DNA from: Thermomicrobiales bacterium
Lineage (GTDB): Bacteria > Chloroflexota > Chloroflexia > Thermomicrobiales > UBA6265
Length of the DNA stretch: 47,617 nucleotides
Direction: 5' to 3'
Assembly (NCBI GenBank): GCA_023957015.1
Contig: JAMLHR010000020.1
Coordinates: forward strand, 1 to 47,617
The translations under genes and the position numbers were made by a program. The notes below the pieces were generated by a model, which was given only the letters and a program-made list of their open reading frames with translations, had not been told where the DNA came from and ran no database searches. Within the stretch, counting starts at the first letter, position 1. Each line of letters starts with the position of its first letter. Of the stretch, positions 25,011 to 33,729 are shown one piece after another.

Positions 25011-26042
25011 ATGGATGAGATACTCGGCAAACACATCGAATTGGCTATTTTCGAGGATTATCTCACTAACTGGGAGTCAATTCTGGCCGAGAGAGTCCAG
25101 CAGACGATTGATACGCTGCGCGCCATCGATGGCGTTGAAGGCCTGATTCTCTCCGGCAGTAGCGGTCGCGGGGCGGCCTGGCCCCTGTCCGATATCGATC
25201 TGATCCCCGTCTATGCGAACAACCGCTACCCCGCCGTCATGGATGAGGTGGATGCCGCGCGGATTCGGCTTTTGCATCAATGGAGCGCCGCTGGCTGGCG
25301 CACCGGTGTCGATATCGGCCGATTGCACTTTACGGTCAATGAGTTCGAGACCGTGTTTGCCTCCGATGACCCTGCTCCCCATGCTCTGCTCGGTGATGAT
25401 CGCTGGTACTACAGCATCGACAAGGGATATCAGAGTCGGGTGCTGTTCGATACCCATGGCCTGGCCGAACGACTATCGACCTGGTTCACCCGGCACCGAT
25501 TTGATGCCGATGTCGTTTCATATCGCTTGAATCGGACTCGGCGTGAAGCGCTCGCTTCCATTGATCTCGCCGAGTCGGGCCTTGCTGAGAACAACACCAT
25601 CGGAGTACTGATGGCGCTGTTGAAAAGCGTGCAGTGGTTCCAGATTCACCTCATGGAGCAGTGGGGCGAACGCGATAATTCGCTGGGACGATTTGGTACC
25701 CGACTGGAGCGAGTTGCGGCGGTGCATGGCCGTTCGAACATGGTTGATGCCCTCAACGAGATCTCCGATCTTTCACCCGAGTTGGTCCTGACCCGCCTCA
25801 AGCATGCACCCTGGTGGGTGGCGGAGCGACGAGACCGATCCTGGCGCGCACGATGTGCCATTGGTGAGGATGTCTCCACACTGCAGAATGACCGGGACGT
25901 ACTCCGGGTCAGCACTACCTACGAACTGCGAGTGGTTGGGAATCCACCGTATGGCGACTGGCTGGCTGTTCCCACCGCGGACATAATGACTGATCGGTTG
26001 GGCAGGCTGCGTTCGCTGATCCATGAGCACCGACATTTGTAG
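25011..26042 (+). CDS. Nucleotidyltransferase-domain protein
   Basis: This 343-residue protein has a polymerase-beta-like nucleotidyltransferase core. 'LSGSSGRGAAWPLSDIDLIP' gives G49-S50 and the metal aspartates D61 and D63, and 'VDIGRLHF' near residue 100 is a candidate third acid. A helical domain follows ('AENNTIGVLMALLKSVQWFQ'), resembling substrate-binding helices of aminoglycoside adenylyltransferase-like or DUF4037-type proteins. It could modify a small molecule, RNA or protein. ATG at 25011 follows GGAGG by about 10 bases. It has no obvious operon partner. Confidence 0.75.
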   Translation: MDEILGKHIELAIFEDYLTNWESILAERVQQTIDTLRAIDGVEGLILSGSSGRGAAWPLSDIDLIPVYANNRYPAVMDEVDAARIRLLHQWSAAGWRTGVDIGRLHFTVNEFETVFASDDPAPHALLGDDRWYYSIDKGYQSRVLFDTHGLAERLSTWFTRHRFDADVVSYRLNRTRREALASIDLAESGLAENNTIGVLMALLKSVQWFQIHLMEQWGERDNSLGRFGTRLERVAAVHGRSNMVDALNEISDLSPELVLTRLKHAPWWVAERRDRSWRARCAIGEDVSTLQNDRDVLRVSTTYELRVVGNPPYGDWLAVPTADIMTDRLGRLRSLIHEHRHL

Positions 26043-26355
26043 CTGACACTGAATTGACTCATATCGACACTATTCTGTCACCACAGACAATAGCGTACGT
26101 TCGCGAATATCAGACAAGAATCGCGTCGTTATGACACTTACATCTGGGATCTTCACCCGGAATCGCTTGCGTTGCCGTTGCTCCCTGTTATATGCTGGCA
26201 GTTATCCGTGAACGCTGGGGATATTCGTGGCTGGAGAATCCCGGAAATCAGGTTCGCGACAATCCACGCGACCGCAAGTCCGCATCTATCCGCGCGTGGA
26301 AACCGCACCTTGCTTGCTCAACAGGAGGGGGAAGCAGGTCAAGGAGAATCGCATC
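26043..26355 (+). promoter_or_regulatory. Intergenic region with candidate promoter for the SH3/muralytic gene
   Basis: The 313-base gap has TTGCGT (26167-26172), a 16-base spacer and TATATG (26189-26194), a plausible sigma-70 promoter. It leaves a leader of about 155 bases before the GTG start at 26356. The leader is long and contains CGCGCGTGG and GCAGGTCAAGG segments that might fold; I could not assign it to a known riboswitch class. No gene is evident. Confidence 0.35.
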
Positions 26356-27744
26356 GTGAAGCACGCTGAATCCGCAGCCGCCAGATGGTGGTCGCAGACC
26401 TATCGTGTCATTTCCCTGTCCATGGTCTTTGCCATGCTGTTTGGCGGACTCATGCTCTCCCAACAGCAGATCGCCAGTGCCGAGTCCGCAGCGACGGTTA
26501 CCGCGAGTCTCAATCTTCGCTCTGGTCCAGGCACCGATTCGCCGATCATCCTCGTCATGCCCGCTGGTGCGGCGGTGAGTGTTACCGGTGATGCTACCAA
26601 TGGCTTCTATCCACTGACTTATCGCGGTACCAGTGGTTACGCTCATAGCGACTGGATTTCATTCGGCGGTAGCAGTGGTTCCGGTACCACATCTAGCGGC
26701 ACGGGTACGGCGTATGTGATTGATGGAAATCTCAATCTCCGCACAGGTCCCAGTACCGGCAATTCCGTAATTACCATCATGCCGAATGGCGCTACGGTCA
26801 GTCTCACCGGTCAATCCTCCGGCGGATTCCTGAGCGTTACCTACAACGGTACCGCGGGTTGGGCTCATGGCGATTACCTCAGCAGTTCGGCACCATCGGC
26901 TCCAACTACACCCACGACTCCAACCACTCCGTCGGCTCCGAGCGTGGGCGATACCGTGGTCAGTACCATGCGCACCACTGCCAATCTCAATATGCGCAGT
27001 GGACCGGGCACGAGCTACGGAATCATCACCACCGCGCCGAACGGTTCCTCGATCGAGATCATGGGCGATCCGCAGAGCGGCTTCTACCCGGTCCGTTACA
27101 GCGGCAACAAGGGCTGGATGCATAGCGATTGGCTGGCGACTGGTTCTGCCAGCCTGCCGCAGACACCAACCCCAACTCCGGCACCGTCGCCAACACCCAC
27201 ACCATCGCCAGCTCCGCAGACGGGTGAAGTTCCGGTGGGCGATACCGTTGTTGGTACGCGTAACGTCACCGTCGGTCTCAATCTTCGCAAGGGACCAGGC
27301 ACGAACTACACCGCAATTCTGGTGATGCCCGGCGGTTCGACCGTCAGCATCATGGGCGATCCCCAGAACGGCTTCTATCCGATCACCTTCCATGGCACCA
27401 AGGGTTGGGCGAGTGGTGATTACCTCACCACAAGCAGTGTTACCGTGCCGGATAGCGGCAACACCAAATACACCCGCGATGAGCTCATCCAGATCATCTA
27501 CGCGGCTGCTGACAAGTACGGTCAGCCGCGAGCGGATATGCTGCGCGTCGCCCAATGCGAGAGTGTGCTCGATCCCAATATCGTGAATCGCTCCAGTGGC
27601 GCCAGCGGACTCTTCCAGTTCATGCCGGGCACGTGGAAGACCACACCATACGCCAGTCAGGATATCTTCGATCCGGTGGCAAATGCTGAGGCCGCTGCCT
27701 GGATGTGGGCGAATGGTCGCCGCAACGAATGGGTCTGCCAGTAA
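26356..27744 (+). CDS. Secreted four-SH3b-repeat protein with lysozyme-like transglycosylase domain
   Basis: This 462-residue exported cell-wall hydrolase starts at GTG 26356 with AAGGAG 9 bases upstream. A signal peptide with hydrophobic core 'VISLSMVFAMLFGGLML' is followed by four bacterial SH3 repeats. Each has 'LNLRSGPGT'-type and 'GFYPLTYRG' to 'GWAHGDYL' motifs and binds peptidoglycan. Pro/Thr-rich linkers separate repeats 2-3 and 3-4. The C-terminal 90 residues hold a goose-lysozyme/SLT-like fold, with catalytic Glu in 'VAQCESVLDP' and 'GASGLFQFMPGTW'. It ends 'EWVCQ', so two Cys could form a disulfide. A terminator follows. Confidence 0.9.
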   Translation: MKHAESAAARWWSQTYRVISLSMVFAMLFGGLMLSQQQIASAESAATVTASLNLRSGPGTDSPIILVMPAGAAVSVTGDATNGFYPLTYRGTSGYAHSDWISFGGSSGSGTTSSGTGTAYVIDGNLNLRTGPSTGNSVITIMPNGATVSLTGQSSGGFLSVTYNGTAGWAHGDYLSSSAPSAPTTPTTPTTPSAPSVGDTVVSTMRTTANLNMRSGPGTSYGIITTAPNGSSIEIMGDPQSGFYPVRYSGNKGWMHSDWLATGSASLPQTPTPTPAPSPTPTPSPAPQTGEVPVGDTVVGTRNVTVGLNLRKGPGTNYTAILVMPGGSTVSIMGDPQNGFYPITFHGTKGWASGDYLTTSSVTVPDSGNTKYTRDELIQIIYAAADKYGQPRADMLRVAQCESVLDPNIVNRSSGASGLFQFMPGTWKTTPYASQDIFDPVANAEAAAWMWANGRRNEWVCQ

Positions 27745-27770
27745 CAGTTATCTGTTGGTCTGATACGAAC

Positions 27771-27810
27771 GCAATGCCTGGATGCCACTGGTTTCCAGGC
27801 ATTGCTGTGT
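27771..27810 (+). terminator. Stem-loop terminator after the SH3/muralytic gene
   Basis: GCAATGCCTGG (27771-27781) pairs perfectly with CCAGGCATTGC (27795-27805) around a 13-base loop, followed by TGTGTTACTC. The stem is strong and the T tract is weak. A second small hairpin, AACAG-TTAT-CTGTT, overlaps the stop codon at 27743-27756. Confidence 0.6.
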
Positions 27811-27877
27811 TACTCGCCAACCATGCGGATGCCTGATATGGTATGGACTCTTATCGGGCAGATCAGGGAGTGCAACG

Positions 27878-28918
27878 ATGGCGATTGTGGAAGTTACTGG
27901 ACTCAACAAGGAGTTCCGCCGCAATCGTCGCCATCAGGGCGCCTTCGGTGCCGTCCGCACCCTGTTTTCTCGTGAGTATTCGATTCATCGCGCGGTCCAG
28001 GATGTCAGCTTCTCGATCGAGGAGGGCGAGGCCGTCGGTTACGTTGGTCCAAATGGAGCCGGCAAATCCACCACCATCAAGATGCTCACCGGAATCCTGG
28101 TGCCGACATCCGGCGATATCCTGGTCGATGGCCGTGTGCCGCACGAGCATCGCCAGGAGAACGCCCGGATCCTCGGTGCGGTCTTTGGTCAACGCAGCCA
28201 ACTCTGGTGGGATCTGCCGGTCATCGATTCCTTCGAGTTGCACCAACACGTCTATGGCATCGCGGATGGCGATTATCGCCGCACACTCGGATTCTGCCGC
28301 GAGGTTCTCCAGCTGGATTCGTTCCTGCAGGCCCCGGTTCGCCAGTTGAGTCTGGGCCAGCGCATGCGTGCCGAAATGGCGATGGCGTTGCTACATGAAC
28401 CGAAGATCCTGTTTCTGGATGAACCCACGATCGGTCTCGATGTGTTGGCCAAGGATCGTATCCGCGAGTTTCTGCGGACAATCAATCGCGAACGCAATGT
28501 CACGATCATCCTCACCACTCACGATCTGAAGGATATCGAGGAGATTTGCCCCCGGTTGATCATGATCAATCAGGGCACGGTGATGTTCGATAACACCGTG
28601 GCTCACCTGAAATCGACGGTCGGTGACGAACGCGAGATCAAGATCGAGTTCGCCACCGATCCGGGAGCGATAGAGATACCCGCGGGCACGCTGGTTCGCG
28701 ATGCTGGGGCCAGCAAAACGATTCGATTTGCTCAGGATAACGGTTCGGTGATGGCACTTCTCAGTGAACTGGACGGCCGTTATCCGATTCGGGACGTCTC
28801 AATCGAGGAAGTCAGCATCGAGGATGTGATCCGCAAGCTCTATATCCAAACCGGTCAGAACGCACCTGACAGCAGCGAGATCGATACCTGGTCACGCCAC
28901 CGGGCGGTAACGCGATGA
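27878..28918 (+). CDS. ABC-2 exporter ATP-binding protein (COG4586 type)
   Basis: This 346-residue ATPase has Walker A 'GPNGAGKST' near residue 57, the extended N-terminal insert 'RNRRHQGAFGAVRTLFSREY' typical of the COG4586 subfamily, signature 'LSLGQRMRAEMAMALLHEP', and Walker B 'ILFLDEPTIGLD'. The signature is L-S-L-G-Q rather than L-S-G-G-Q, normal for this subfamily. The C-terminus is a small regulatory domain. ATG at 27878 follows GGGAG by 7 bases. It overlaps the next permease (ATGA). With two unlike permeases it forms a heteromeric exporter. Confidence 0.92.
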   Translation: MAIVEVTGLNKEFRRNRRHQGAFGAVRTLFSREYSIHRAVQDVSFSIEEGEAVGYVGPNGAGKSTTIKMLTGILVPTSGDILVDGRVPHEHRQENARILGAVFGQRSQLWWDLPVIDSFELHQHVYGIADGDYRRTLGFCREVLQLDSFLQAPVRQLSLGQRMRAEMAMALLHEPKILFLDEPTIGLDVLAKDRIREFLRTINRERNVTIILTTHDLKDIEEICPRLIMINQGTVMFDNTVAHLKSTVGDEREIKIEFATDPGAIEIPAGTLVRDAGASKTIRFAQDNGSVMALLSELDGRYPIRDVSIEEVSIEDVIRKLYIQTGQNAPDSSEIDTWSRHRAVTR

Positions 28919-29703
28919 CATCGTATCATACGTATTTCCGTAAGTCCTTCAAGAAGAATGCCGCCTACCGCACCACCGTCTGGCTGCAGATCGTCTCCAG
29001 CCTGATTCAGGTGGGTATTCAGGTGGCGGTCTGGACCGCATTGATCGGCAATGGTGCCGTCGATGGTATCGGTCGGGATCAGATGATCACCTATGTGATC
29101 CTGAACGCGGCCATGTACGCTTTCCGTCTGACCGGACTCTACAACGATGTGGATGCGCGCCTGCGTTCCGGTGATATCGCCATCGATATCCTGCGACCGG
29201 TCCACTACCCGTTGCTGGTTCTGGCTGAGAGTCTCGGCCGGGCGGCGTACCATTTTGTGTTTATGGTCGTGCCGATCGTGATTGTCTCCGCAGCTGTGTT
29301 CGGATTCTCGGCGCCAGCGTCGGTATCGGCGGGAATCGGATTCGTCTTCGCACTTCTCCTCGCGATGCTCATCTCCTATGCCATCGGCTACCTGATCGCG
29401 CTGCTTTCGTTTTGGTTTCTTACCACCTTCCACTTCAGCTGGGCTATCGGTGGATTGACCACATTGTTCTCAGGTGCGTTTCTGCCGCTGTGGTTCTTCC
29501 CGGAACCGTGGGCGAGTATTGCCAGAATGTTGCCGTTCCAGTTCCTCGGCTTCGTGCCCGCAGCGACCTGGATGGGACAGCTGACCGGCACGGATTTGGT
29601 GGTCACGTTTGCGGTGGGAATCCTCTGGTGCGTGACATTGCTGATGTGTACGCGTTTGCTCTGGAATCGCGCCACCAGTCAACTCGTGGTGCAGGGAGGA
29701 TAG
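28915..29703 (+). CDS. ABC-2 family exporter permease (COG4587 type)
   Basis: This 262-residue, six-helix permease has a positive N-terminus 'YFRKSFKKNAAYRTTVWLQ', the coupling region 'DVDARLRSGDIAIDILRPVH' and C-terminal 'LPLWFFPEPWASIARMLPFQ', all typical of COG4587. It starts at the 4-base overlap with the ATPase and lies one base before the second permease. The family includes viologen- and drug-exporting systems, but the substrate here is unknown. Confidence 0.9.
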   Translation: MTSYHTYFRKSFKKNAAYRTTVWLQIVSSLIQVGIQVAVWTALIGNGAVDGIGRDQMITYVILNAAMYAFRLTGLYNDVDARLRSGDIAIDILRPVHYPLLVLAESLGRAAYHFVFMVVPIVIVSAAVFGFSAPASVSAGIGFVFALLLAMLISYAIGYLIALLSFWFLTTFHFSWAIGGLTTLFSGAFLPLWFFPEPWASIARMLPFQFLGFVPAATWMGQLTGTDLVVTFAVGILWCVTLLMCTRLLWNRATSQLVVQGG

Positions 29704-29704
29704 T

Positions 29705-30499
29705 ATGGGTATCACTCTCTTCCTCCATTACGCCCGACTACGGTTGAAGGAACGCATGGAGTATCGGGCCGCGTTCATCCTTGGTGTCTTCGCCCAGATA
29801 CTGGGGTACGGCGCGACCTACCTCGTTCTTTGGTTGACACTGCAGAAGTTCGACAATATCGGCGGCTGGAACTGGCCGGAGATCGCGCTGCTCTATAGCC
29901 TGAATGTGCTGACCTATGCCCTCGGTGCGGCGTATACCTACACACCGATGACCGATCTGGAGAAACTGGTGCAGCAGGGGACCTTCGATCCCATCCTCAT
30001 TCGACCACATAGCCCGTTTCTGACCTTGACCGCTCAGATGTTCAATGTTGGCTACCTCGCCCACATTCTGCTCTCGGGTGCGATTCTGGCCTGGAGTGTC
30101 CTCCAACTGCAGATCGAATGGACGCTACTCAAGGTGATCTTTCTCACGCTCTCGGTGATTGGTGGTGCGTGTCTGCACGCTGCGCTTCTCACCCTCATCG
30201 GCTCGATTTCGCTGATCATTGTGCGGGCGGATGTGCTCTTCCGATTCAACTACAGCATGCAGGATTTCATCAGCTACCCGATCTCGATCTTCGGACCCGC
30301 GATCCAGATACTGCTCACCACCATTGTGCCGTTGGCGTTTATCAACTTCCTGCCCGCGGCCCTGATTCTCGGGAAAGGAACCGGCGTGATCCCGCGGGAC
30401 ATCGCCTTTATCACGCCGGTTGTCGGTCCGATATTGATGTGGCTGGCCTACCGATCGTTTCAATTCTGCACCAACCGCTATCAGGGTGCCGGTGGCTAG
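29705..30499 (+). CDS. ABC-2 family exporter permease (COG3694 type)
   Basis: This 264-residue, six-helix permease is the usual partner of COG4587 proteins. 'LRLKERMEYRAAFILGVF' opens the first helix. 'DLEKLVQQGTFDPILIRPHS' is the coupling region, paralleling the 'LRSGDIAIDILRP' of the first permease. 'FISYPISIFGPAIQILLTTI' and 'PLAFINFLPAALILGK' are family marks. ATG at 29705 follows GGAGGATAGT. It completes a three-gene exporter operon. Confidence 0.9.
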   Translation: MGITLFLHYARLRLKERMEYRAAFILGVFAQILGYGATYLVLWLTLQKFDNIGGWNWPEIALLYSLNVLTYALGAAYTYTPMTDLEKLVQQGTFDPILIRPHSPFLTLTAQMFNVGYLAHILLSGAILAWSVLQLQIEWTLLKVIFLTLSVIGGACLHAALLTLIGSISLIIVRADVLFRFNYSMQDFISYPISIFGPAIQILLTTIVPLAFINFLPAALILGKGTGVIPRDIAFITPVVGPILMWLAYRSFQFCTNRYQGAGG

Positions 30500-30564
30500 G
30501 GGAGTTGCGATGATGTCCGCGTACACCATACACTCGGGCATGCCTGCACGGTAGTCCGTTCTTC

Positions 30565-30592
30565 AGGTAGAAGGGGGAGTTTATCTCCCCTC
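30565..30592 (+). repeat. Dispersed repeat family E, copy 1
   Basis: The unit AGGTAGAAGGGGGAGTT followed by TATCTCCCCTC makes a hairpin (GGGGAG/CTCCCC). It aligns with 32914-32940 (AGGTAGCAGGGCAGTT then GATCTGCCCTC), where the stem bases differ but pairing is kept. It lies about 75 bases upstream of the queuosine-precursor transporter. Confidence 0.5.
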
Positions 30593-30668
30593 AAGAGGAT
30601 CCTCAACAGGCCGCATGTCTGCCTTGACGTACCGGGTATCCAAACATCTTGCTAGAAAGACCTCGTCT

Positions 30669-31346
30669 ATGACCCCTGAGATTCATCGCAGTACCGGTTC
30701 GATTTGGTTCAACGCCATTATCGCGATTTACGTAACCACACTCATCACCGCCAATACGGTGGCGGTGAGCGTGCTCGATCTTGGACCGTTCTCCGCCGAT
30801 GCCGGCACGCTCACCTTCCCAATCGCCTATATCGTTGGCGATGTCCTCACCGAGGTCTACGGATTCCGCACCGCGCGTCGCGTTATCTGGTTGGGATTCG
30901 CCTGTAATCTCTTCGCCGTTGGTGTCTATCAACTGGCGATGCAGTTCCCAACGCACAACGACGCCGCATTTGATGCCGGATTCGCGCTGGTCTTCAGCAG
31001 CACACCCCGGATTCTGCTCGCGAGTATGGCCGCCTACCTGGTGGGATCGTTCACGAACGCGTTCATCATGAGTCGCATGAAGGTAATGACCAATGGCAAG
31101 CATCTGTGGATGCGCACGATTGGATCGACGCTGGCTGGTCAGGGACTCGATACCGTTGTCTTTGTCCTGATCGCCTTCGCCGGTGTCTTCCCGCGGGAGA
31201 TCGTTTGGGAGATGATCTATACCAACTGGATCATCAAGATCGGTATCGAGGTGTTGGCAACACCTGTCACCTATCGGGTGATCGCGTTGTTCAAGCGCAA
31301 GGAGGGGCTGGATGTCTATGATGTCGCCGTCCAGCCGGCCACCTAG
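30669..31346 (+). CDS. Queuosine precursor transporter (YhhQ/VUT family)
   Basis: This roughly 225-residue, six-helix membrane protein is of the VUT/YhhQ family, which imports queuosine precursors (7-cyano- or 7-aminomethyl-7-deazaguanine) for tRNA modification. Diagnostic stretches are 'NTVAVSVLDLG', 'TFPIAYIVGDVLTEVYGFR', 'NAFIMSRMK', 'WMRTIGSTLAGQGLDT' and 'IKIGIEVLATPVTY'. ATG at 30669 matches the family's usual N-terminus; an in-frame ATG at 30615 would add 18 residues, and neither has a strong ribosome site. I looked for a preQ1 riboswitch upstream and did not find one. Confidence 0.87.
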   Translation: MTPEIHRSTGSIWFNAIIAIYVTTLITANTVAVSVLDLGPFSADAGTLTFPIAYIVGDVLTEVYGFRTARRVIWLGFACNLFAVGVYQLAMQFPTHNDAAFDAGFALVFSSTPRILLASMAAYLVGSFTNAFIMSRMKVMTNGKHLWMRTIGSTLAGQGLDTVVFVLIAFAGVFPREIVWEMIYTNWIIKIGIEVLATPVTYRVIALFKRKEGLDVYDVAVQPAT

Positions 31347-31354
31347 GCACCTCT

Positions 31355-31432
31355 CGTCATGCTGAGCAACGCGAAGTATCTCGGCGCGGCATACTGGGGC
31401 GGATACCGATTGCGATCGGATCCGCACCCTAC
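31355..31432 (+). repeat. Family A-like unit fused to family B hairpin, copy 1
   Basis: CGTCATGCTGAGCAACGCG, a relative of family A, is followed at 31396-31432 by a long hairpin: GGGGCGGATACCGATTGCG then ATCGGATCCGCACCCTAC. The hairpin core recurs at 41141-41175, identical over 29 bases. It lies about 80 bases upstream of the beta-lactamase-like gene. Confidence 0.65.
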
Positions 31433-31510
31433 ATAGAGGCAACCATTGCGACGAACGCCAACTTCGGGTGAAATGATGCAGATCACTGTCTCGTCATCAG
31501 GAGTTGCATC

Positions 31511-32905
31511 ATGTCCACATCTGATTTTCTCGATTGGCCCACCGAACAACCCGATTACACCAACCTTGATGCCGCCGTGCAGGGCGAGATCTCGCGCTGG
31601 AACGCCGTCGGTATGGCCGCCGGTATCGTCCGCGATGGCGAGCGCCAGATCAGCGTCGGTGGCTGGGCCAATTACGACGCCCGCTACCCGATGGTGGGGA
31701 ATAGCCTCTTCATGGTCGCCTCGATCTCCAAGATCTATGCCGCCACACTCGTCCTGAAGCTGGTCGAGCAGGGATTGCTCGATCTCGATACACCCGTTGT
31801 CCAGTACGTCCCGGATTTCAAACTGAGTCAGGATGATGTCCGCGATGCCATCACCATTCGCATGCTGCTCAGCCATACCTCGGGTTTCGACGGCGATCGC
31901 TTCACCGATTACGGTCGCGGGGAGGATGCCTACGACAATGCGGTGGCGGAGTTCCACACGCTCACCCAGTGGTTCAAACCCGGCAGCTTCTATTCCTACA
32001 ACAATGCCGGTTTCTATCTCATTGGTCACATCATCCAGAAGGTAACCGGCAAGAGTTACGAGGATGTGATGGCGGAAGAGATCTTCAAGCCGATGGGATT
32101 GAAGAACACGCTCTTCATGCCAGAGGACATCATCGGTCGCGCGATCGCGGTCGGTCACGTTGTCGACTATCGCAGTGGCGTGCGTCTGAGCACGGCGAAA
32201 CATCTGCCCCGGCATTCGAACGCCGCCGGTGGCATTATGCAGAGCATCGGTGATCTGCTGACCTTCGCCCAGATGCACCTTCGTCTCGGCGAGATCAATG
32301 GCACGCGCATCATCAGCCGCGAGCACGCACAGCTGATGCAGCAAGCGGTTATCCCAGCCGATAACCACTACCGTTCTTACGGTATCGGCTGGGCCATCTA
32401 TGACCGACCCAAACTCAAATCGGTTGGACACGGTGGTGCCTGGGGTGGTTACAAGGCGAATCTCGTGCTCTATCCCAACCAAAATATGGCGCATGCCGCC
32501 CTGGTGAATAGCGATATCGGTGTCAGCGCCTACGGTCCACTGGAGCGATGGGTGGCCAAACATCACCTTAATATGGTCTATCCACGACCCGACCGCGTGG
32601 AGTTGGCGCAGTCGGAGCTTGCTGCATACACCGGTACCTACCTTCGTCACGATGCTCGGCAGGTGATCACATTGAAGGAGAGCAATCTGTTGCTCTCGAT
32701 CACCGATATCGATGAGGACACCGGCGAAGAGAGCAAGGACATACGCGAGTACGAGCTTGAGCCGTTGGGCGATGGCTACTTCCGGGTTTGCAGTCCGGTT
32801 GGTCGTGATGCCCCGGTTGATTTCCGCTCCGTACCGGATGCCAACGGCAATCCACGCGATCTGCTCCGGTTCTCCGGTCGATTAGCAGCCCGAACGGAGT
32901 CCTGA
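31511..32905 (+). CDS. Beta-lactamase family serine hydrolase (class C-like)
   Basis: This 464-residue protein has all three penicillin-recognising motifs: S71-x-x-K74 in 'VASISKIYAA', Y163-x-N165 in 'FYSYNNAGFY', and H307-G-G in 'VGHGGAWGGYKAN'. The last is the HxG form seen in esterases and D-aminopeptidases rather than KTG. A C-terminal beta-rich domain (about 360-464) follows. No signal peptide is visible, so a cytoplasmic esterase or peptidase is more likely than antibiotic resistance. ATG at 31511 follows AGGAG by 7 bases. Confidence 0.88.
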   Translation: MSTSDFLDWPTEQPDYTNLDAAVQGEISRWNAVGMAAGIVRDGERQISVGGWANYDARYPMVGNSLFMVASISKIYAATLVLKLVEQGLLDLDTPVVQYVPDFKLSQDDVRDAITIRMLLSHTSGFDGDRFTDYGRGEDAYDNAVAEFHTLTQWFKPGSFYSYNNAGFYLIGHIIQKVTGKSYEDVMAEEIFKPMGLKNTLFMPEDIIGRAIAVGHVVDYRSGVRLSTAKHLPRHSNAAGGIMQSIGDLLTFAQMHLRLGEINGTRIISREHAQLMQQAVIPADNHYRSYGIGWAIYDRPKLKSVGHGGAWGGYKANLVLYPNQNMAHAALVNSDIGVSAYGPLERWVAKHHLNMVYPRPDRVELAQSELAAYTGTYLRHDARQVITLKESNLLLSITDIDEDTGEESKDIREYELEPLGDGYFRVCSPVGRDAPVDFRSVPDANGNPRDLLRFSGRLAARTES

Positions 32906-32991
32906 TACATACGAGGTAGCAGGGCAGTTGATCTGCCCTCTTGGGTCCGTTGAAGGGAAGAACAACTCCCTGGCTACCTGGAACGTGTATC
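32904..32991 (+). repeat. Multi-branched palindromic element containing family E unit, copy 2
   Basis: Outer arms GATACATACG and CGTGTATC enclose AGGTAGC (32914-32920) pairing with GCTACCT (32973-32979). Inside are two hairpins, AGGGCAG-TTGAT-CTGCCCT (32921-32939) and AGGGA-8 bases-TCCCT (32954-32971), so the whole can fold as a three-way junction. It fills the gap between the beta-lactamase-like gene and the next GNAT. Confidence 0.6.
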
Positions 32992-33000
32992 CTGAGGTGC

Positions 33001-33696
33001 ATGAGACAGCCTGATCACACCGACATCGAAACCCGATTGACCGCATTCCTCCATGAGCGCCTTGGCGCCTGGCCGCCATCTTCCTCACTGGAGGTGCGAC
33101 CATGTGCCTTGCGTGATGAACCGCGTTGGGATGGCAATATCGTTCCCCTCTATGGTGTGGAATCACCCTCCGGAACCCTGCTTAGCTACTCACCAACGGT
33201 TTTTCCGGATGCCGCCGGAATCAATCTGGTCCAGTTGGAGGACGAGCTGGGTATGGAGGATAGCCATCTTACCGTTCCGCGGCTCTTCGGATATCCGGAA
33301 ATGCGTTTCGGTCGCGCTGTGATGCGCTTTCTGGGCGAGTTTGCTGATCTGCCGCAGCTCGGCGAGTGGGTGGAGACGGATGATCCTCGCTTGCCGGAAT
33401 GGCTACGGCCATTCAACGGCGGTGTGCTCGTGCTCTGGATCGATGGTGGTACCTACGCCGCCGGTGTCGGTCTCAAGAAGCACAGCGATCTCGGGTATGA
33501 GATCTCTGTTGGTACCGATCCCGCCTTTCGTGGTCGGGGGTACGCTCAGGCACTGGTGGCACAGGCCGCGCGGTCGATCTGGGATCGCGGCGCGATTCCG
33601 CTCTATCAGCATGGTACCCACAATGCGGCCTCGGCCCGGGTTGCGGAGAAGGCCGGATTCCCCGATCGCGGCTGGCATTCCGTGAGCATGGGATAA
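33001..33696 (+). CDS. GNAT family N-acetyltransferase
   Basis: This 231-residue protein has a C-terminal GNAT core. 'YEISVGTDPAFRGRGYAQAL' contains the acetyl-CoA-binding R/Q-x-x-G-x-G/A loop (R-G-R-G-Y-A), and 'HNAASARVAEKAGFPDRGW' is the Asn-Ala-x-S-x-R-V-A-x-K-x-G-F motif. The N-terminal 100 residues are a degenerate GNAT-like half. Substrate unknown. ATG at 33001 follows TGAGG by 5 bases and excludes the upstream repeat. Confidence 0.85.
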   Translation: MRQPDHTDIETRLTAFLHERLGAWPPSSSLEVRPCALRDEPRWDGNIVPLYGVESPSGTLLSYSPTVFPDAAGINLVQLEDELGMEDSHLTVPRLFGYPEMRFGRAVMRFLGEFADLPQLGEWVETDDPRLPEWLRPFNGGVLVLWIDGGTYAAGVGLKKHSDLGYEISVGTDPAFRGRGYAQALVAQAARSIWDRGAIPLYQHGTHNAASARVAEKAGFPDRGWHSVSMG

Positions 33697-33729
33697 TTCA
33701 CCCCACGACCGGTTTTGTCGGAGTGAACC

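Noticed and set aside
30500..30668. preQ1 riboswitch upstream of the queuosine-precursor transporter
   Set aside because: Neither the preQ1-I hairpin plus A-rich tail nor a preQ1-II layout is visible; the region is mostly a family E repeat.
31343..32650. 435-codon minus-strand open frame opposite the beta-lactamase-like gene
   Set aside because: The plus strand has all three active-site motifs and a good ribosome site; the antisense frame has neither.
32904..32991. tRNA or tRNA-like gene in the branched palindrome
   Set aside because: It folds with several stems but lacks a T-loop (GTTCGA-like), an anticodon arm of proper size and acceptor geometry.
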